Program-made: the position numbers and the translations under genes
Notes under the pieces: generated by a model
What the model saw: the letters and a program-made list of their open reading frames with translations, nothing else
Databases searched by the model: none
What the model was told of the DNA's origin: nothing
Shown here: positions 33,418 to 42,752 of the stretch, one piece after another
Position numbering within the stretch: position 1 is the first letter of the stretch
Layout of the letters: the number at the start of each line of letters is the position of its first letter
Source of the DNA: an uncultured Spartobacteria bacterium
GTDB lineage: Bacteria; Verrucomicrobiota; Verrucomicrobiia; Chthoniobacterales; Terrimicrobiaceae
Direction of reading: 5' to 3'
Assembly (NCBI GenBank): GCA_937960895.1
Contig: CALCJD010000115.1
Span: forward strand, 19,653 to 83,652
DNA: 64,000 bases

Positions 33418-36105
33418 TCACCGGGGCGCAGGGTTCTCCGGCACCGCATCCAATCCGGCCAGTCTCCGCGCCGCGGCCAGGGTGTCGATTTCCTCCGGTG
33501 TTTTGTCGCGGCGGATGGCCTTGATGCGCGGAAACCGCAGGGCCAGTCCGCTGGCGTGGCGGGTGCTGGGTTGAATGGAATCAAAGGCGACCTCAAGCAC
33601 CACACGCGGCTCCACTTCGTAGCGGTTGCCGCGCCGGTCGCGCGCGAGGTCGAGAAAGGTGGCGGTCAATTCCTCGATCTCCGCATCGGTCAGCCCCGAA
33701 TACGCCTTGCCGATCGGCAGGAACGCACCGGACGTTTCGTCGCGCACGGCAAAGGTGTAATCGCTGAGTACCTTGCTGCGGCGGCCATGACCGTATTCCG
33801 CCGCCACAACCACCACGTCGAGGGTGGCAAATTCCTTCTTGAGTTTGATCCAGGCCAGTCCGCGCCGGCCCGGCGTGTAGAGGCTGTCCGGATCCTTTGC
33901 CATCAGGCCCTCATTGCCGCGGGCGCGGGCCCGGCCGAAGGCGGTTTCCACTTCGGCGGGCGTCGCCGCCGCAAGCACCGGCGCCGGCTGGAGCGGCGGA
34001 GTCCACGCGATCGATTCGAGATGGCGCCTCCGTTCGAAAAGCGGCCGCTTGAGCAGGGAGGTTCCGTCAAGCCGCAGGATGTCAAAGACCACGCAGGCGA
34101 CGGGGATCTGGTCCCCGAGAAACAGGTCGGCTTCGCGGCGTCCGAGGCGTTTCTGGAGCTCGAAGAAACTCAGGGCGCGGCCGTTTTCCCACGCGAGAAT
34201 TTCGCCGTCGAGGACCGCATCGCGGCCGAGGGCGCGCGCGGCGGCGGCGATTTCCGGGAAGGTCGCCGTGACACATTTGAGATCGCGGGAGAAAATTTCC
34301 GCGCGCTCCGGCGAGCAATGGATCTGCGCGCGAATGCCGTCCAGCTTGTCCTCCAGCCACACCGTGCCCTGCGCGCCAAGACGCCGCCACAATGCGTCGG
34401 CATCGGGCTCGGGGCTGGCAAGCATGCATTTGACGGGTTGAAACAGGGTGAGTTCGGCCTCGTCGAGCCGGCCGTGCCGGGCCAGGACGGCGGCGCGGCC
34501 GATGTCCCCGAGCAGCATGTTGGCCTCACGCAAGGGATCCGCCTCCACCCCGCAGGCCGCGGCGAGAGCCTCCTCCAGCAGCCCTTCCTTGAGTCCGATG
34601 CGAAGGTCCCCGGTCAGGATGCGCACCAGATATCCCGCAGCCAGCGGCGGGAGGTCGGAAAACAATGCGGCCAGCAAACCGATCTTGGCGGTGGGGCCGC
34701 GGGCCGCGCGCAAACGTTCCAGGGCCTGCGCCACGTCTTCCAGCGAAAGGGTTTTTGTGCCGGGCCGGACGGCCAGGGCTTCGACGGCGGCGGGACCGCT
34801 GTCGTTGTGACGCCGCCGGATGGCGGTCAGCTCGGCGTCATTCCGCCCGCTCGCCGCGCGCAACGCCCGGGTGATCACGGATCCGCCCACGTGAAGCGGA
34901 CGGTCGTCCGACTGCGGAAAGGCCCGCCCGGTCAGCCAGACCGCGGCCCGCGCGAGATCGGCGTCGTCGAGCCCACCGAGGTAGGCGGAGAGGATCCGGA
35001 TTTTTTCCAGCTTCCCCGTCGTCGCGCGCACCGCTTCGCCCACGAGGGCCAGGGCGTTGAAACCCCGGTTTTCCAGAACGGGTTCGGGAACGGCGGGCGC
35101 TTCCGGACCCGGCGCGGTCACGGGAATGGCCAGTTCCAATTGATCGGGACCGGTGAGCGACCAGGCCTCGATGCCGCGCGCGCGCAGGTCGCGGGCAAAT
35201 TCCTGCGCAAATCCGTGCAGGGTCAGCACCCGGCGCGGGGCGACCATTTCGACGTAACGCAGCAGATCGTTGTAGTCGGCGTGATCGGAAAGCGGAAAGG
35301 CCGCGTCGACCTGCTGGCGGTAAATGGCGCCGGGATCCATGGCCCAGCCGGTGAGCACGGCCACGCGGCGGTTGCGGACGGCGCGCAGGATCTTCGAGCC
35401 GTTCACGCTCGGCGGACAGACCAGGACGTGGCCGTCCGGCCGACCCGCATCGAATTTCGCAAAGGGGGGAAAGGTGACGCCAAACTCCCCATACACCGCG
35501 GCGATGCGGGCGATGGCCGGGTGCGGCATGATGGGCAGCCCGGCCGCGGCCAGCACGGAGAGGATTTCCTGGGCCTTGCCGAGCGCGTAACCCAGCAGAA
35601 CGGGGGTGTCCCCGTCCTCCAGCGCCTCGCGGCAGAATTTCACGACCTCCGCGACGACCTGTTCGGCCGGCGGAAACTGATACCGCGGCACGCCGAAGGT
35701 GGTTTCCATGATGAGCGTGTCCGCGTGCCGCGCCTCGGCGGGTTCGCAGGACAGTCCGCGCCGCAGTTTGAAATCCCCCGTGTAAAGCACGGAGCCTTCC
35801 GACGTTTCGCAAAACAACTGCGCCGAACCCAGCACATGACCCGCGGGCAGCAGCGTGACGGCGCCGTTTTCGAGGGTGAGGCGCTCGCCGTATGCCCGGA
35901 TTTCCAGCGTCCCCAATTCCCCGCCCATGCGCGTCTGCATGAGCCGGGCCGTCGCGGGTGTGCACAGCGTGCGCGCATGCCGTGCGGTGTGGTCGCTGTG
36001 CGCGTGGGACACGAAGGCAAATCCCTTCGGCCGGCGCGGATCCAGCCAGAGGCCGACCTCCGGCAGAAAGACACCCTGACGATATTCGACGGCGGGAAAA
36101 TTCAA
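33418..36105 (-). CDS. Fusion of metallo-beta-lactamase exonuclease and ATP-dependent DNA ligase
   Basis: An 895-residue protein. Residues ~1-330 are a ligase-associated exonuclease of the MBL/beta-CASP type: VSHAHSDHTARH, LPAGHVLGSAQ, YTGDFKL, METTFG and SDHADYNDLL. Residues ~360-890 form an ATP-dependent ligase: a DNA-binding domain, the nucleotidyltransferase with lysine in LEDKLDGIRAQ, DGEILAW, EGLMAK and WIKLKKEF, and an OB fold ending LRFPRIKAIRRDK. In many bacteria these are separate neighbouring genes linked to the Lhr helicase and a calcineurin-like phosphoesterase; neither is visible here. Presumed role: DNA end processing and sealing. lgt lies 34 bases upstream on the same strand. 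Confidence 0.93.
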   Translation of the reverse strand: MNFPAVEYRQGVFLPEVGLWLDPRRPKGFAFVSHAHSDHTARHARTLCTPATARLMQTRMGGELGTLEIRAYGERLTLENGAVTLLPAGHVLGSAQLFCETSEGSVLYTGDFKLRRGLSCEPAEARHADTLIMETTFGVPRYQFPPAEQVVAEVVKFCREALEDGDTPVLLGYALGKAQEILSVLAAAGLPIMPHPAIARIAAVYGEFGVTFPPFAKFDAGRPDGHVLVCPPSVNGSKILRAVRNRRVAVLTGWAMDPGAIYRQQVDAAFPLSDHADYNDLLRYVEMVAPRRVLTLHGFAQEFARDLRARGIEAWSLTGPDQLELAIPVTAPGPEAPAVPEPVLENRGFNALALVGEAVRATTGKLEKIRILSAYLGGLDDADLARAAVWLTGRAFPQSDDRPLHVGGSVITRALRAASGRNDAELTAIRRRHNDSGPAAVEALAVRPGTKTLSLEDVAQALERLRAARGPTAKIGLLAALFSDLPPLAAGYLVRILTGDLRIGLKEGLLEEALAAACGVEADPLREANMLLGDIGRAAVLARHGRLDEAELTLFQPVKCMLASPEPDADALWRRLGAQGTVWLEDKLDGIRAQIHCSPERAEIFSRDLKCVTATFPEIAAAARALGRDAVLDGEILAWENGRALSFFELQKRLGRREADLFLGDQIPVACVVFDILRLDGTSLLKRPLFERRRHLESIAWTPPLQPAPVLAAATPAEVETAFGRARARGNEGLMAKDPDSLYTPGRRGLAWIKLKKEFATLDVVVVAAEYGHGRRSKVLSDYTFAVRDETSGAFLPIGKAYSGLTDAEIEELTATFLDLARDRRGNRYEVEPRVVLEVAFDSIQPSTRHASGLALRFPRIKAIRRDKTPEEIDTLAAARRLAGLDAVPENPAPR

Positions 36106-36139
36106 AACACCCCCACCTTCGTCCGGCGGGGCGTCACGC

Positions 36140-37084
36140 TCAACTTTTTCCCTTCGGCCAGGCCGGCTTCAGCCACGCCCACAGGAAGAATCCGGCCGCA
36201 ATGAGGACAAGAAAAATCGAAAGGAACTGGCCGCGGGTCAGGCTGCCCGTCAGCGGCGCGTCGGGCTCGCGGAAAAATTCCCCGATGATGCGCAGCACCG
36301 CATAGCCCAGAAAAAACGCCCCGGTCAGCACCCCGTTGGGCAGACGGAACCGCGTGCGCATCACCCACAGGATGGCAAAAAGCACCGCACCCTCGAGCAG
36401 GGCCTCGTAGATTTGCGAGGGATGACGCGGATCGAGCTCGCCGGCCAGCATGGTGCGCAGCTCCGGTGAGTGACCGACGTTTTCGATGATGACGCCCAGA
36501 TTGTCCCAGGCCGGATTGATCTGCCGGGCCTGCAGAAGAACCAGTTCGACCGTTTCCGGACGCGCGTCGGCATCGAGCAGGGCCTTGGGAAACTGCACCG
36601 CCCAGGGCACGGCGGCCACACGTCCATACAGTTCCCCGTTGATGAAGTTGGCAATCCGTCCGAGGAACAGCCCGATGGGCGCGGCCACCACGAGGTTGTC
36701 GCCGATGTTGCGCCAGGAAACGTGATGACGCCGCGAATACCACAGCGTGTACAGCATCAGGCCGATGATTCCCCCGTGCGCGGACATGCCGCCGTCCCAG
36801 ACCCGCACGATGATGAGCGGATTCCGGAGGAAATTGCCGAGGTCGTAAAAGAGCATGTATCCCAGCCGGCCGCCGAGCAGCACCCCGAAGATGGCGCCGC
36901 CGATGATGAAATCGGACACCCTGTCCGGCGGGATGTCGCACCAGCCCTGACGGGAAAAGTGGCGCACGACGACAATGCCGATCAGAAACGCGGCCACATA
37001 GGCCAGACCGTACCAGCGCAGTCCAAACGACTCGTTGAAGCGGATCAAAAACGGACTGAGATCGTGGACGTAATAGGCAAGCAT
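36140..37084 (-). CDS. lgt: Prolipoprotein diacylglyceryl transferase
   Basis: It attaches diacylglycerol to the lipobox cysteine of prolipoproteins. The 314-residue membrane protein has about seven helices and the family blocks VWDGGMSAHGGIIG, the signature GRIANFINGELYGR and RHPSQIYEALLEG. The usual GRIGNFIN reads GRIANFIN. The ATG at 37084 gives MLAYYVHDLSPFLI, the normal N-terminus. Several lipoproteins encoded in this window would be substrates. Confidence 0.95.
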   Translation of the reverse strand: MLAYYVHDLSPFLIRFNESFGLRWYGLAYVAAFLIGIVVVRHFSRQGWCDIPPDRVSDFIIGGAIFGVLLGGRLGYMLFYDLGNFLRNPLIIVRVWDGGMSAHGGIIGLMLYTLWYSRRHHVSWRNIGDNLVVAAPIGLFLGRIANFINGELYGRVAAVPWAVQFPKALLDADARPETVELVLLQARQINPAWDNLGVIIENVGHSPELRTMLAGELDPRHPSQIYEALLEGAVLFAILWVMRTRFRLPNGVLTGAFFLGYAVLRIIGEFFREPDAPLTGSLTRGQFLSIFLVLIAAGFFLWAWLKPAWPKGKS

Positions 37085-37180
37085 GACCAGCGCGGCACTT
37101 TGTCGGCTGGGCGCGGCCGGCTCAACTCCGAAGTTGTCCCGGATTGACAGTCGGGGCCTAAAGCGTTTTATCTCAGGGGC

Positions 37181-37420
37181 GTGAAACCTGCCTTCCTCCT
37201 TGCAACCGCCGCCGCCGCCTCCCTCCTGCTGTCGTCCTGCTGCGTGAAGAACGGCATTCCTTGCAAGACGGTCACCTTGGAAAACCGGCGCGACATGTAT
37301 TTCCCGCAAAAGGTGGAAGGTCCCTACACCCGCATGCTCTGCAAAGGCATTCCGAAGGTGAAAAAGGAGAAGGAAATCAAGGTGACCTCCTCCAAGGAAG
37401 TCGTGCCCCCCGGCAAATAA
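37181..37420 (+). CDS. Small lipoprotein (79 aa)
   Basis: Starts with GTG and has a clear lipoprotein signal, AFLLATAAAASLLLSSC, with lipidation at the first cysteine of SSCC. The mature part is short, lysine-rich and contains LENRRDMYFPQKVEGPY. No family recognised. It is divergent from lgt with a 96-base spacer. Confidence 0.55.
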   Translation: MKPAFLLATAAAASLLLSSCCVKNGIPCKTVTLENRRDMYFPQKVEGPYTRMLCKGIPKVKKEKEIKVTSSKEVVPPGK

Positions 37421-37651
37421 TTCCGGCCGTCCTTTTCGACCCTCCCTTCCAAGTCGCGGAGAACAAGCCCGTTCGTCCGTCCCTCGCGCCCGGATAAACC
37501 GGATAAAAACGCCCCGACTGCCGGCACCTTCCGGTGGCCCCCCGCATGTCTCCGTTGGGAGACGCGAGTCCTGGAATCTTGGGATGCGAAGCCCCGTCCG
37601 GACGCGGGTCCGCCGCGCCCGATTCCCCGATTCGCCCCCGTGTCGGCGGCG

Positions 37652-38098
37652 TTAATTGTTCTTTTTGGCGGCGGCTTCGGCGCGGAGCTGACGCTCGGCT
37701 TCAAGCCAGTCGCCGGTCGGGTCGCCGCCCTCGCCGCGGGCGCGGCGCGCCTCGGAAATAAAATAGGCCCGCAGCGCAATGTCGTCCTGGGAAATCACGA
37801 TTTCCTCAGCGCCCCCCACCACGACCTCCGCCCCGACAGCCTTCTTTTTCTTTCCGGACGTCGAACCGGCCGACTTTTTCCTGGCCGCAGCTTTTTTGGG
37901 CTTGGAGACCTTGGGGGCGGCCGCCGACCCGGCGGATTCGGACGGGGATGCCGGAATCGGAGCCGCCGGGGAGGTGGGAACCAAAACCGGCATGCCGGGC
38001 GGCACGATGTGGGACTTTTGTTCCGTCTTGGCCGCGGACTTCACGGTCTTGGTTTTCTTGGGCTGCTCCTCGATCTTATCCTTTTTCTTCTTAGACAT
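37652..38098 (-). CDS. DUF2934-domain protein with basic N-terminal region
   Basis: A 148-residue protein from the ATG at 38098 (MSKKKKDKIEEQPKK). It has a lysine-rich start, a proline/alanine spacer, another lysine cluster (KPKKAAARKKSA) and a C-terminal helical segment: IALRAYFISEARRA followed by GDPTGDWLEAERQL. That last segment matches the DUF2934 pattern. The basic linker suggests DNA or RNA binding, but the function is unknown. It is divergent from the YvlD-like gene. Confidence 0.7.
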   Translation of the reverse strand: MSKKKKDKIEEQPKKTKTVKSAAKTEQKSHIVPPGMPVLVPTSPAAPIPASPSESAGSAAAPKVSKPKKAAARKKSAGSTSGKKKKAVGAEVVVGGAEEIVISQDDIALRAYFISEARRARGEGGDPTGDWLEAERQLRAEAAAKKNN

Positions 38099-38196
38099 GT
38101 TGATCCTCCCTGGTGCACCGTGCATTACCCCCGCGCCGCTGCACCTTGGCAAAATAAATCTTCAAAAAATTCCCTTCCAGAACTAAAATAAGGGAT

Positions 38197-38610
38197 ATGG
38201 GCGCGTTTCTTTTGAGGTGGTTTGTCACCGCCGTTGCCGTTCTCGTGGCCGAACGTCTGCTGCCGGGCATCCAATGCAGCGGGTGGGGGACTTTGCTGGG
38301 AGCCTCGCTGCTTCTGGGCATCATCAATGCCTTTGTGCGTCCGGTTCTCCTCCTGCTGAGCATTCCCTTCATCATTGTCACGATGGGTCTGTTCATCTTT
38401 GTGGTGAACGCCCTGCTCCTGCTTCTGGTGTCGCAGATCATTCCGAACTTCCAGGTGGACGGCTTTTGGAACGCCTTTTTCGGCTCGATCATCATCAGTC
38501 TGGTGAGCTGGATCCTCAGCTCGTTCTTCCGCGGCAGCGACGGCCGCATCTACACGATCACGCACCACTCGTCTTCGATCAAACAGGCCAACGCCCGCGT
38601 AATCGAGTGA
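38197..38610 (+). CDS. YvlD-like four-helix membrane protein (phage holin family 4)
   Basis: A 137-residue protein with four hydrophobic helices and the family landmarks VAERLLPGIQCSGWGTLL, GIINAFVRPVLLLLSIPF and VNALLLLLVSQIIPNFQV. Chromosomal members (YvlD-like) are widespread small inner-membrane proteins of unknown role; despite the family name there is no phage context here. Confidence 0.85.
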   Translation: MGAFLLRWFVTAVAVLVAERLLPGIQCSGWGTLLGASLLLGIINAFVRPVLLLLSIPFIIVTMGLFIFVVNALLLLLVSQIIPNFQVDGFWNAFFGSIIISLVSWILSSFFRGSDGRIYTITHHSSSIKQANARVIE

Positions 38611-38740
38611 GGAGGCCAAGGGAAAGCGCCGGGGGCGGGGAAACTCCCTCGCCACCCGCCCTTCGGCCCGGTGCGGGAACGCCGGCGGAGCGGATTGATT
38701 CCGCTTGTGCGGACAATCCCGGAACGGAAACTTCTGAACC

Positions 38741-39385
38741 ATGAGTTTTTTCACACCCGGTCCCCTGCGCGTGAAAATCTGCGGCCTCACCAATGCCGCC
38801 GACGCGGAAATGGCCATCAACGCCGGCGCGGATGCGCTGGGATTCAATTTTTTCCCGGGCTCGAAACGATTCATTCCCTTCGCGGAAAACCGCGGGTGGA
38901 TCGCGGACCTCGCGGGACACGTGGACCGGGTGGCTGTGGTCGTGAATGCCACGCCGGACGAACTGGCGGAACTGCGCGACTCGGGGTGTTTTGAGGCCGT
39001 GCAATTCCATGGCGACGAAACGCCGGAGGCCTGCGCCGCGGCGGGATTCCCGCGCTGGATCCGGGCCGTGCGCGTGAAGGACGCGGACTCGGCGGCCGAA
39101 ATCGACGCCCACGCCACGCCCGACATCCTTCTCGACGCCTGGTCCCCCACGGCCTACGGCGGCACGGGCTCCCGTCTGAGCTGGGATCTGGCCCGCCAGA
39201 TCATTGCGGCCCGGCCGGAACGGCGCATCGTGCTCGCCGGGGGGCTTGCCCACACCAATGTCCGCGAAGCCGTCCGGCTGGTGCGGCCGCATGGGGTGGA
39301 CGTGGCCGGAGGGGTCGAACTGGAACCGGGACGCAAGGACGAATACCTCACCCGCGAGTTCATCCAGGCCGCCAAGTCGGCCTGA
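38741..39385 (+). CDS. trpF: Phosphoribosylanthranilate isomerase
   Basis: It catalyses the Amadori rearrangement in tryptophan synthesis. The 214-residue TIM barrel has the catalytic cysteine in VKICGLTN, GADALGFNFFPGSKRF, VQFHGDE, the aspartate in LLDAWSP, and the phosphate-binding GGTG, LAGGL and DVAGGVE (usually DVSSGVE). Length matches the family. leuB follows 108 bases later on the same strand; no other trp gene is nearby. Confidence 0.95.
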   Translation: MSFFTPGPLRVKICGLTNAADAEMAINAGADALGFNFFPGSKRFIPFAENRGWIADLAGHVDRVAVVVNATPDELAELRDSGCFEAVQFHGDETPEACAAAGFPRWIRAVRVKDADSAAEIDAHATPDILLDAWSPTAYGGTGSRLSWDLARQIIAARPERRIVLAGGLAHTNVREAVRLVRPHGVDVAGGVELEPGRKDEYLTREFIQAAKSA

Positions 39386-39493
39386 CCCCGGTCCGCGCAG
39401 CACCCCCCGGGCCGGAAAACCCGCCCCCTTCCCCGCCGCCGAACGGTCCGGGACTTGCCACCGCCGCCGCCGGCTGCTTGGATGGCCGGCTCC

Positions 39494-40591
39494 ATGAGCA
39501 AGACCTACCAAATTGCTGTTCTCGCCGGTGACGGGATCGGACCGGAAGTGATGGCCGAGGGCCTGAAGGTTCTGCGCGCCGTCGCGGAAAAATTCTCCCT
39601 CAGTTTCGAATTTGACGAACACCTCGTCGGAGGCGCCGCCATTGATGCCAAGGGCAAGGCGCTGCCGGAGGAAACCCTGAAGGCCTGCGAGGCCGCGGAT
39701 GCGATCCTGTTCGGATCGGTGGGCGGTCCCAAATGGGAAAGCCTCCCCCCGGCCGAACAGCCCGAGCGCGCCGCCCTCCTGCCGCTGCGCAAGCACTTCG
39801 GCCTCTTCGCCAACCTGCGGCCGGCCGTCTGCCTGCCGGAACTCACCCACGCCTCGCCGCTGCACCCGAACATCGTCGAGGGCGGTTTTGACGTCCTCTG
39901 CGTGCGCGAACTCACCGGCGGCCTGTATTTCGGCGAACCGAAATACACCAAGGAGGAAGGCGGCGAGCATTTCGCCGTCGACACCATGATCTACTGGGAG
40001 AGCGAAATCCGCCGCATCGCCCGGGTGGCCTTCGAAGCCGCCCGCAAACGCAAGGGCCGGGTCACCTCCATCGACAAGGCCAACGTTCTCCAGAACGGCG
40101 TCCTCTGGCGCCGCGTCGTCGAGGACGTCGCCAAGGGCTACCATGACGTCATTCTCAACCACCTCTACGTGGACAATGCCGCCATGCAGCTCATCAAGAA
40201 CCCCAAGAGCTTCGACGTCATTCTGGCGGAAAACCTCTTCGGCGACATCCTCAGCGACGAAATGGCCATGCTCACGGGATCGCTCGGCATGCTCCCCAGC
40301 GCCAGCCTCGGCGAAACCACCGAGGGAACCTCCCGGTTCGGCATGTACGAACCCAGCGGAGGCACCGCCCCGGACATCGCCGGCAAGGGCATCGCCAACC
40401 CCATCGCGCAGATCCTTTCCGCCGCCATGATGCTGCGGTTTTCCTGCGGACAGGAGGAGGCGGCCGCCGCCGTCGAAAATGCCGTCCATCAGGTCATCAA
40501 GGACGGTCTCCGCACCGGCGACATCCACACTCCGGGCACCACCCGGGTGAACACCGCCGAAATGGGAGACGCCATCGCCGCGGCGGTCTGA
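39494..40591 (+). CDS. leuB: 3-isopropylmalate dehydrogenase
   Basis: It oxidises and decarboxylates 3-isopropylmalate in leucine synthesis. The 365 residues carry VLAGDGIGPEVMAEGLKVL, GSVGGPKW, LFANLRPAVCLPEL, VRELTGGLYFGEPK, SIDKANVL, the lysine/aspartate region DVILAENLFGDILSDEMAM, and EPSGGTAPDIAGKGIANP. ATG 39494 gives MSKTYQIAVLAGDG. Length is normal. No leuA, leuC or leuD is adjacent. Confidence 0.96.
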   Translation: MSKTYQIAVLAGDGIGPEVMAEGLKVLRAVAEKFSLSFEFDEHLVGGAAIDAKGKALPEETLKACEAADAILFGSVGGPKWESLPPAEQPERAALLPLRKHFGLFANLRPAVCLPELTHASPLHPNIVEGGFDVLCVRELTGGLYFGEPKYTKEEGGEHFAVDTMIYWESEIRRIARVAFEAARKRKGRVTSIDKANVLQNGVLWRRVVEDVAKGYHDVILNHLYVDNAAMQLIKNPKSFDVILAENLFGDILSDEMAMLTGSLGMLPSASLGETTEGTSRFGMYEPSGGTAPDIAGKGIANPIAQILSAAMMLRFSCGQEEAAAAVENAVHQVIKDGLRTGDIHTPGTTRVNTAEMGDAIAAAV

Positions 40592-40743
40592 CGGAAACCC
40601 TTGCGGGGACCGGAGATCCTTCGGTCCCCGGCAGGGGGTGGATGGAACGCGCCCGACCCGAAGACGGGGCCGTCCCCACCGTCGGACAACCGGACGCCCG
40701 GGGGTTCTTTTTGCGCCGGAATCCAATCTTCTCGAGGATTACC

Positions 40744-40772
40744 TTGACGCCAGCGCAACGTAGCACCAATTT
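40744..40772 (+). promoter_or_regulatory. Possible promoter for the mreB operon
   Basis: TTGACG (40744-40749), 17-base spacer, CAATTT (40767-40772), about 75 bases before the mreB ATG in a 256-base gene-free stretch. The -35 box is good and the -10 weak. Confidence 0.3.
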
Positions 40773-40847
40773 TCGGGCCTTGTTTGAGTCCGGTCACCCT
40801 TGGCGACGTTGGCGTGACGGCCCGGCAAGTCATACCTTTTACCATCC

Positions 40848-41888
40848 ATGTTCAACAATCTTCTGGGAGTTTTTTCCAACGATATCGGGATCGATCTTGG
40901 AACCGCCAACACCCTAGTTTACGTCAAAGACCACGGCATTGTGTTGCGTGAACCGTCCGTCGTGGCCGTGCAACAGGGGACCAAAAAAGTACTGGCGGTC
41001 GGCGACGAGGCCAAACGCATGCTGGGCCGCACGCCCGGCAACATCGTGGCCATCCGCCCCTTGAAGGACGGCGTGATCGCCGACTTTGAGGTCACCGAGG
41101 CGATGTTGCGCCACTTCATCAGCAAGGTCCACAACCGCCGCCGCATGGTCCGGCCCCGGGTGGTCATCGCCGTGCCGAGCGGCATCACCGAGGTCGAAAA
41201 ACGCGCGGTTAAGGACTCCGCCACCCACGCCGGGGCGCGGGAGGTGTATCTGATCGAGGAGCCCATGGCCGCGGCCATCGGGGTGGGCCTGCCGGTGCAG
41301 GATGCGGCCGGCAACATGATCATCGACATCGGCGGCGGCACCACCGAGGTGGCGCTGATTTCGCTTTCCGGCATCGTCTTCAGCCGCAGCGTGCGGGTGG
41401 CCGGCGACGAACTTGACGAGTCGATCATCAACTACATGAAGCGCGCCTACAATCTGATGATCGGCGAGCGCACCGCGGAGGAGATCAAGATCAAGATCGG
41501 ATCCGCGTACAAACTGGAGAAGGAAAACACTATGGAGGTGAAGGGCCGCGACCTCGTGGCCGGCCTGCCCAAGACGATCACCATCTCCTCGCAGGAGGTG
41601 CGCGAAGCGCTCCTGGAACCCATTTCGACCATCGTGGACTCCGTTCGCATCACCCTGGAACGCTGCCCGCCCGAGCTGTCCGCCGACCTGGTGGATCGCG
41701 GCCTTGTGCTGGCGGGCGGTGGTGCCCTGCTGCGGGGACTCGACCGCTTGCTTCAGGAGGAAACCGGCCTTCCGGTTCACGTGGCGGAGGATCCCCTCAG
41801 CGCCGTGGCCGAAGGCACCGGCAAGGCCCTGCAGGAGCTCAAATTCCTCAAGGCGGTGGCCTCCTACGATCGGACGCCCGCCCACTAA
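40848..41888 (+). CDS. mreB: Rod-shape-determining protein MreB
   Basis: The 346-residue bacterial actin that guides lateral cell-wall synthesis. It has the ATP-binding phosphate 1 block IGIDLGTANTLVYV, MLRHFISKVHN, RPRVVIAVPSG, EEPMAAAIGVGLPV, the phosphate 2 block DIGGGTTEVALISLSGIV and the adenosine block LAGGGALLRGLD. Length is standard. It heads the operon mreB-mreC-mreD-mrdA-rng; mreC follows after 54 bases. Confidence 0.98.
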   Translation: MFNNLLGVFSNDIGIDLGTANTLVYVKDHGIVLREPSVVAVQQGTKKVLAVGDEAKRMLGRTPGNIVAIRPLKDGVIADFEVTEAMLRHFISKVHNRRRMVRPRVVIAVPSGITEVEKRAVKDSATHAGAREVYLIEEPMAAAIGVGLPVQDAAGNMIIDIGGGTTEVALISLSGIVFSRSVRVAGDELDESIINYMKRAYNLMIGERTAEEIKIKIGSAYKLEKENTMEVKGRDLVAGLPKTITISSQEVREALLEPISTIVDSVRITLERCPPELSADLVDRGLVLAGGGALLRGLDRLLQEETGLPVHVAEDPLSAVAEGTGKALQELKFLKAVASYDRTPAH

Positions 41889-41942
41889 CCCCCGCCTCGC
41901 CGTGGTTCGCCGATCCAGCGGGATGAACACCAACATTCGGGA

Positions 41943-42752
41943 ATGAACCGTATTGTCATCGTTCTCGTGGCGGTCATTCTGGTGGTGGCCGTTTTTCTCT
42001 CCACGCTCGGTTCCGACACGGCCCGGAGGCTCCAAAGCGGGTTCTTCAACTGGATCTCGCCGTTTCTCAAGACCGGTTCCGGCCTGCAAAGCCAGATCGG
42101 CTCGGTCGGCGAGAAGATGAAGACCTTCGACGAACTGATGGCTGAAAACGCCCGGCTCACCACCGAGAACAAGGAGCTGCGCGCCATGAACCTCATCCTC
42201 CGCGACCTGGAGGCGGAGAACAACAAACTCAAGGACGCCCTCGCCTACCAGAGAAACTCCGTCTTCAAACTCGTGCCCGCGCGGGTCATCGGCCGCGACG
42301 CCTCCACTTGGTGGAACACCATCCGGATCAATCGCGGATTCGAGGACGGCATCGAGGAAAATCAGCCCGTCCTCACCGATGTCGGGCTGGTGGGCAAAAC
42401 CATGACCGTCGGAAAAAACATGTCCACCGTGCTGCTCATCACCGACGAAAGCTGCAAGGTGGCGGCCCGGGTCGAGGGATCCCGGGAATCCGGCATTCTG
42501 AACGGCCTGCGCGTGCAGGAAAACACCGGCTCCGGGGAGTTGCAGCTCAACTTCCTCACCAAGATGGCCAACCTCCAGCCGGGACAGAAGATTTACACGG
42601 CCGGAGTCAGCAACGGGGTGTTTCCCCCGGGCATCCTCATCGGCACGGTGAAGAGCTTCAAGGTCCGTTCCCTGGACGGTCAGGCCATTGTTGAACCTGC
42701 GGTGGACATCTCTTCGGTGGAGGATGTCTTCGTGAAGGTGGACGACAAATGA
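41943..42752 (+). CDS. mreC: Rod-shape-determining protein MreC
   Basis: A 269-residue protein with one N-terminal membrane helix (IVIVLVAVILVVAVFLSTLG), a coiled coil (~50-95: KTFDELMAENARLTTENKEL) and two periplasmic beta-barrel domains with ARVIGRDASTWWNTIRINRG and DVGLVGKTMTVG. It links MreB to the periplasmic elongation machinery. Its stop overlaps mreD in an ATGA. Confidence 0.95.
   Translation: MNRIVIVLVAVILVVAVFLSTLGSDTARRLQSGFFNWISPFLKTGSGLQSQIGSVGEKMKTFDELMAENARLTTENKELRAMNLILRDLEAENNKLKDALAYQRNSVFKLVPARVIGRDASTWWNTIRINRGFEDGIEENQPVLTDVGLVGKTMTVGKNMSTVLLITDESCKVAARVEGSRESGILNGLRVQENTGSGELQLNFLTKMANLQPGQKIYTAGVSNGVFPPGILIGTVKSFKVRSLDGQAIVEPAVDISSVEDVFVKVDDK

Noticed and set aside
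38197..38610. Prophage remnant suggested by a holin-family protein
   Set aside because: This family is mostly chromosomal YvlD-like membrane proteins and no phage gene, attachment site or integrase is nearby.
40642..40917. A 91-codon frame between leuB and mreB
   Set aside because: It overlaps the start of mreB in another frame and has no signal peptide, membrane helix or family resemblance.
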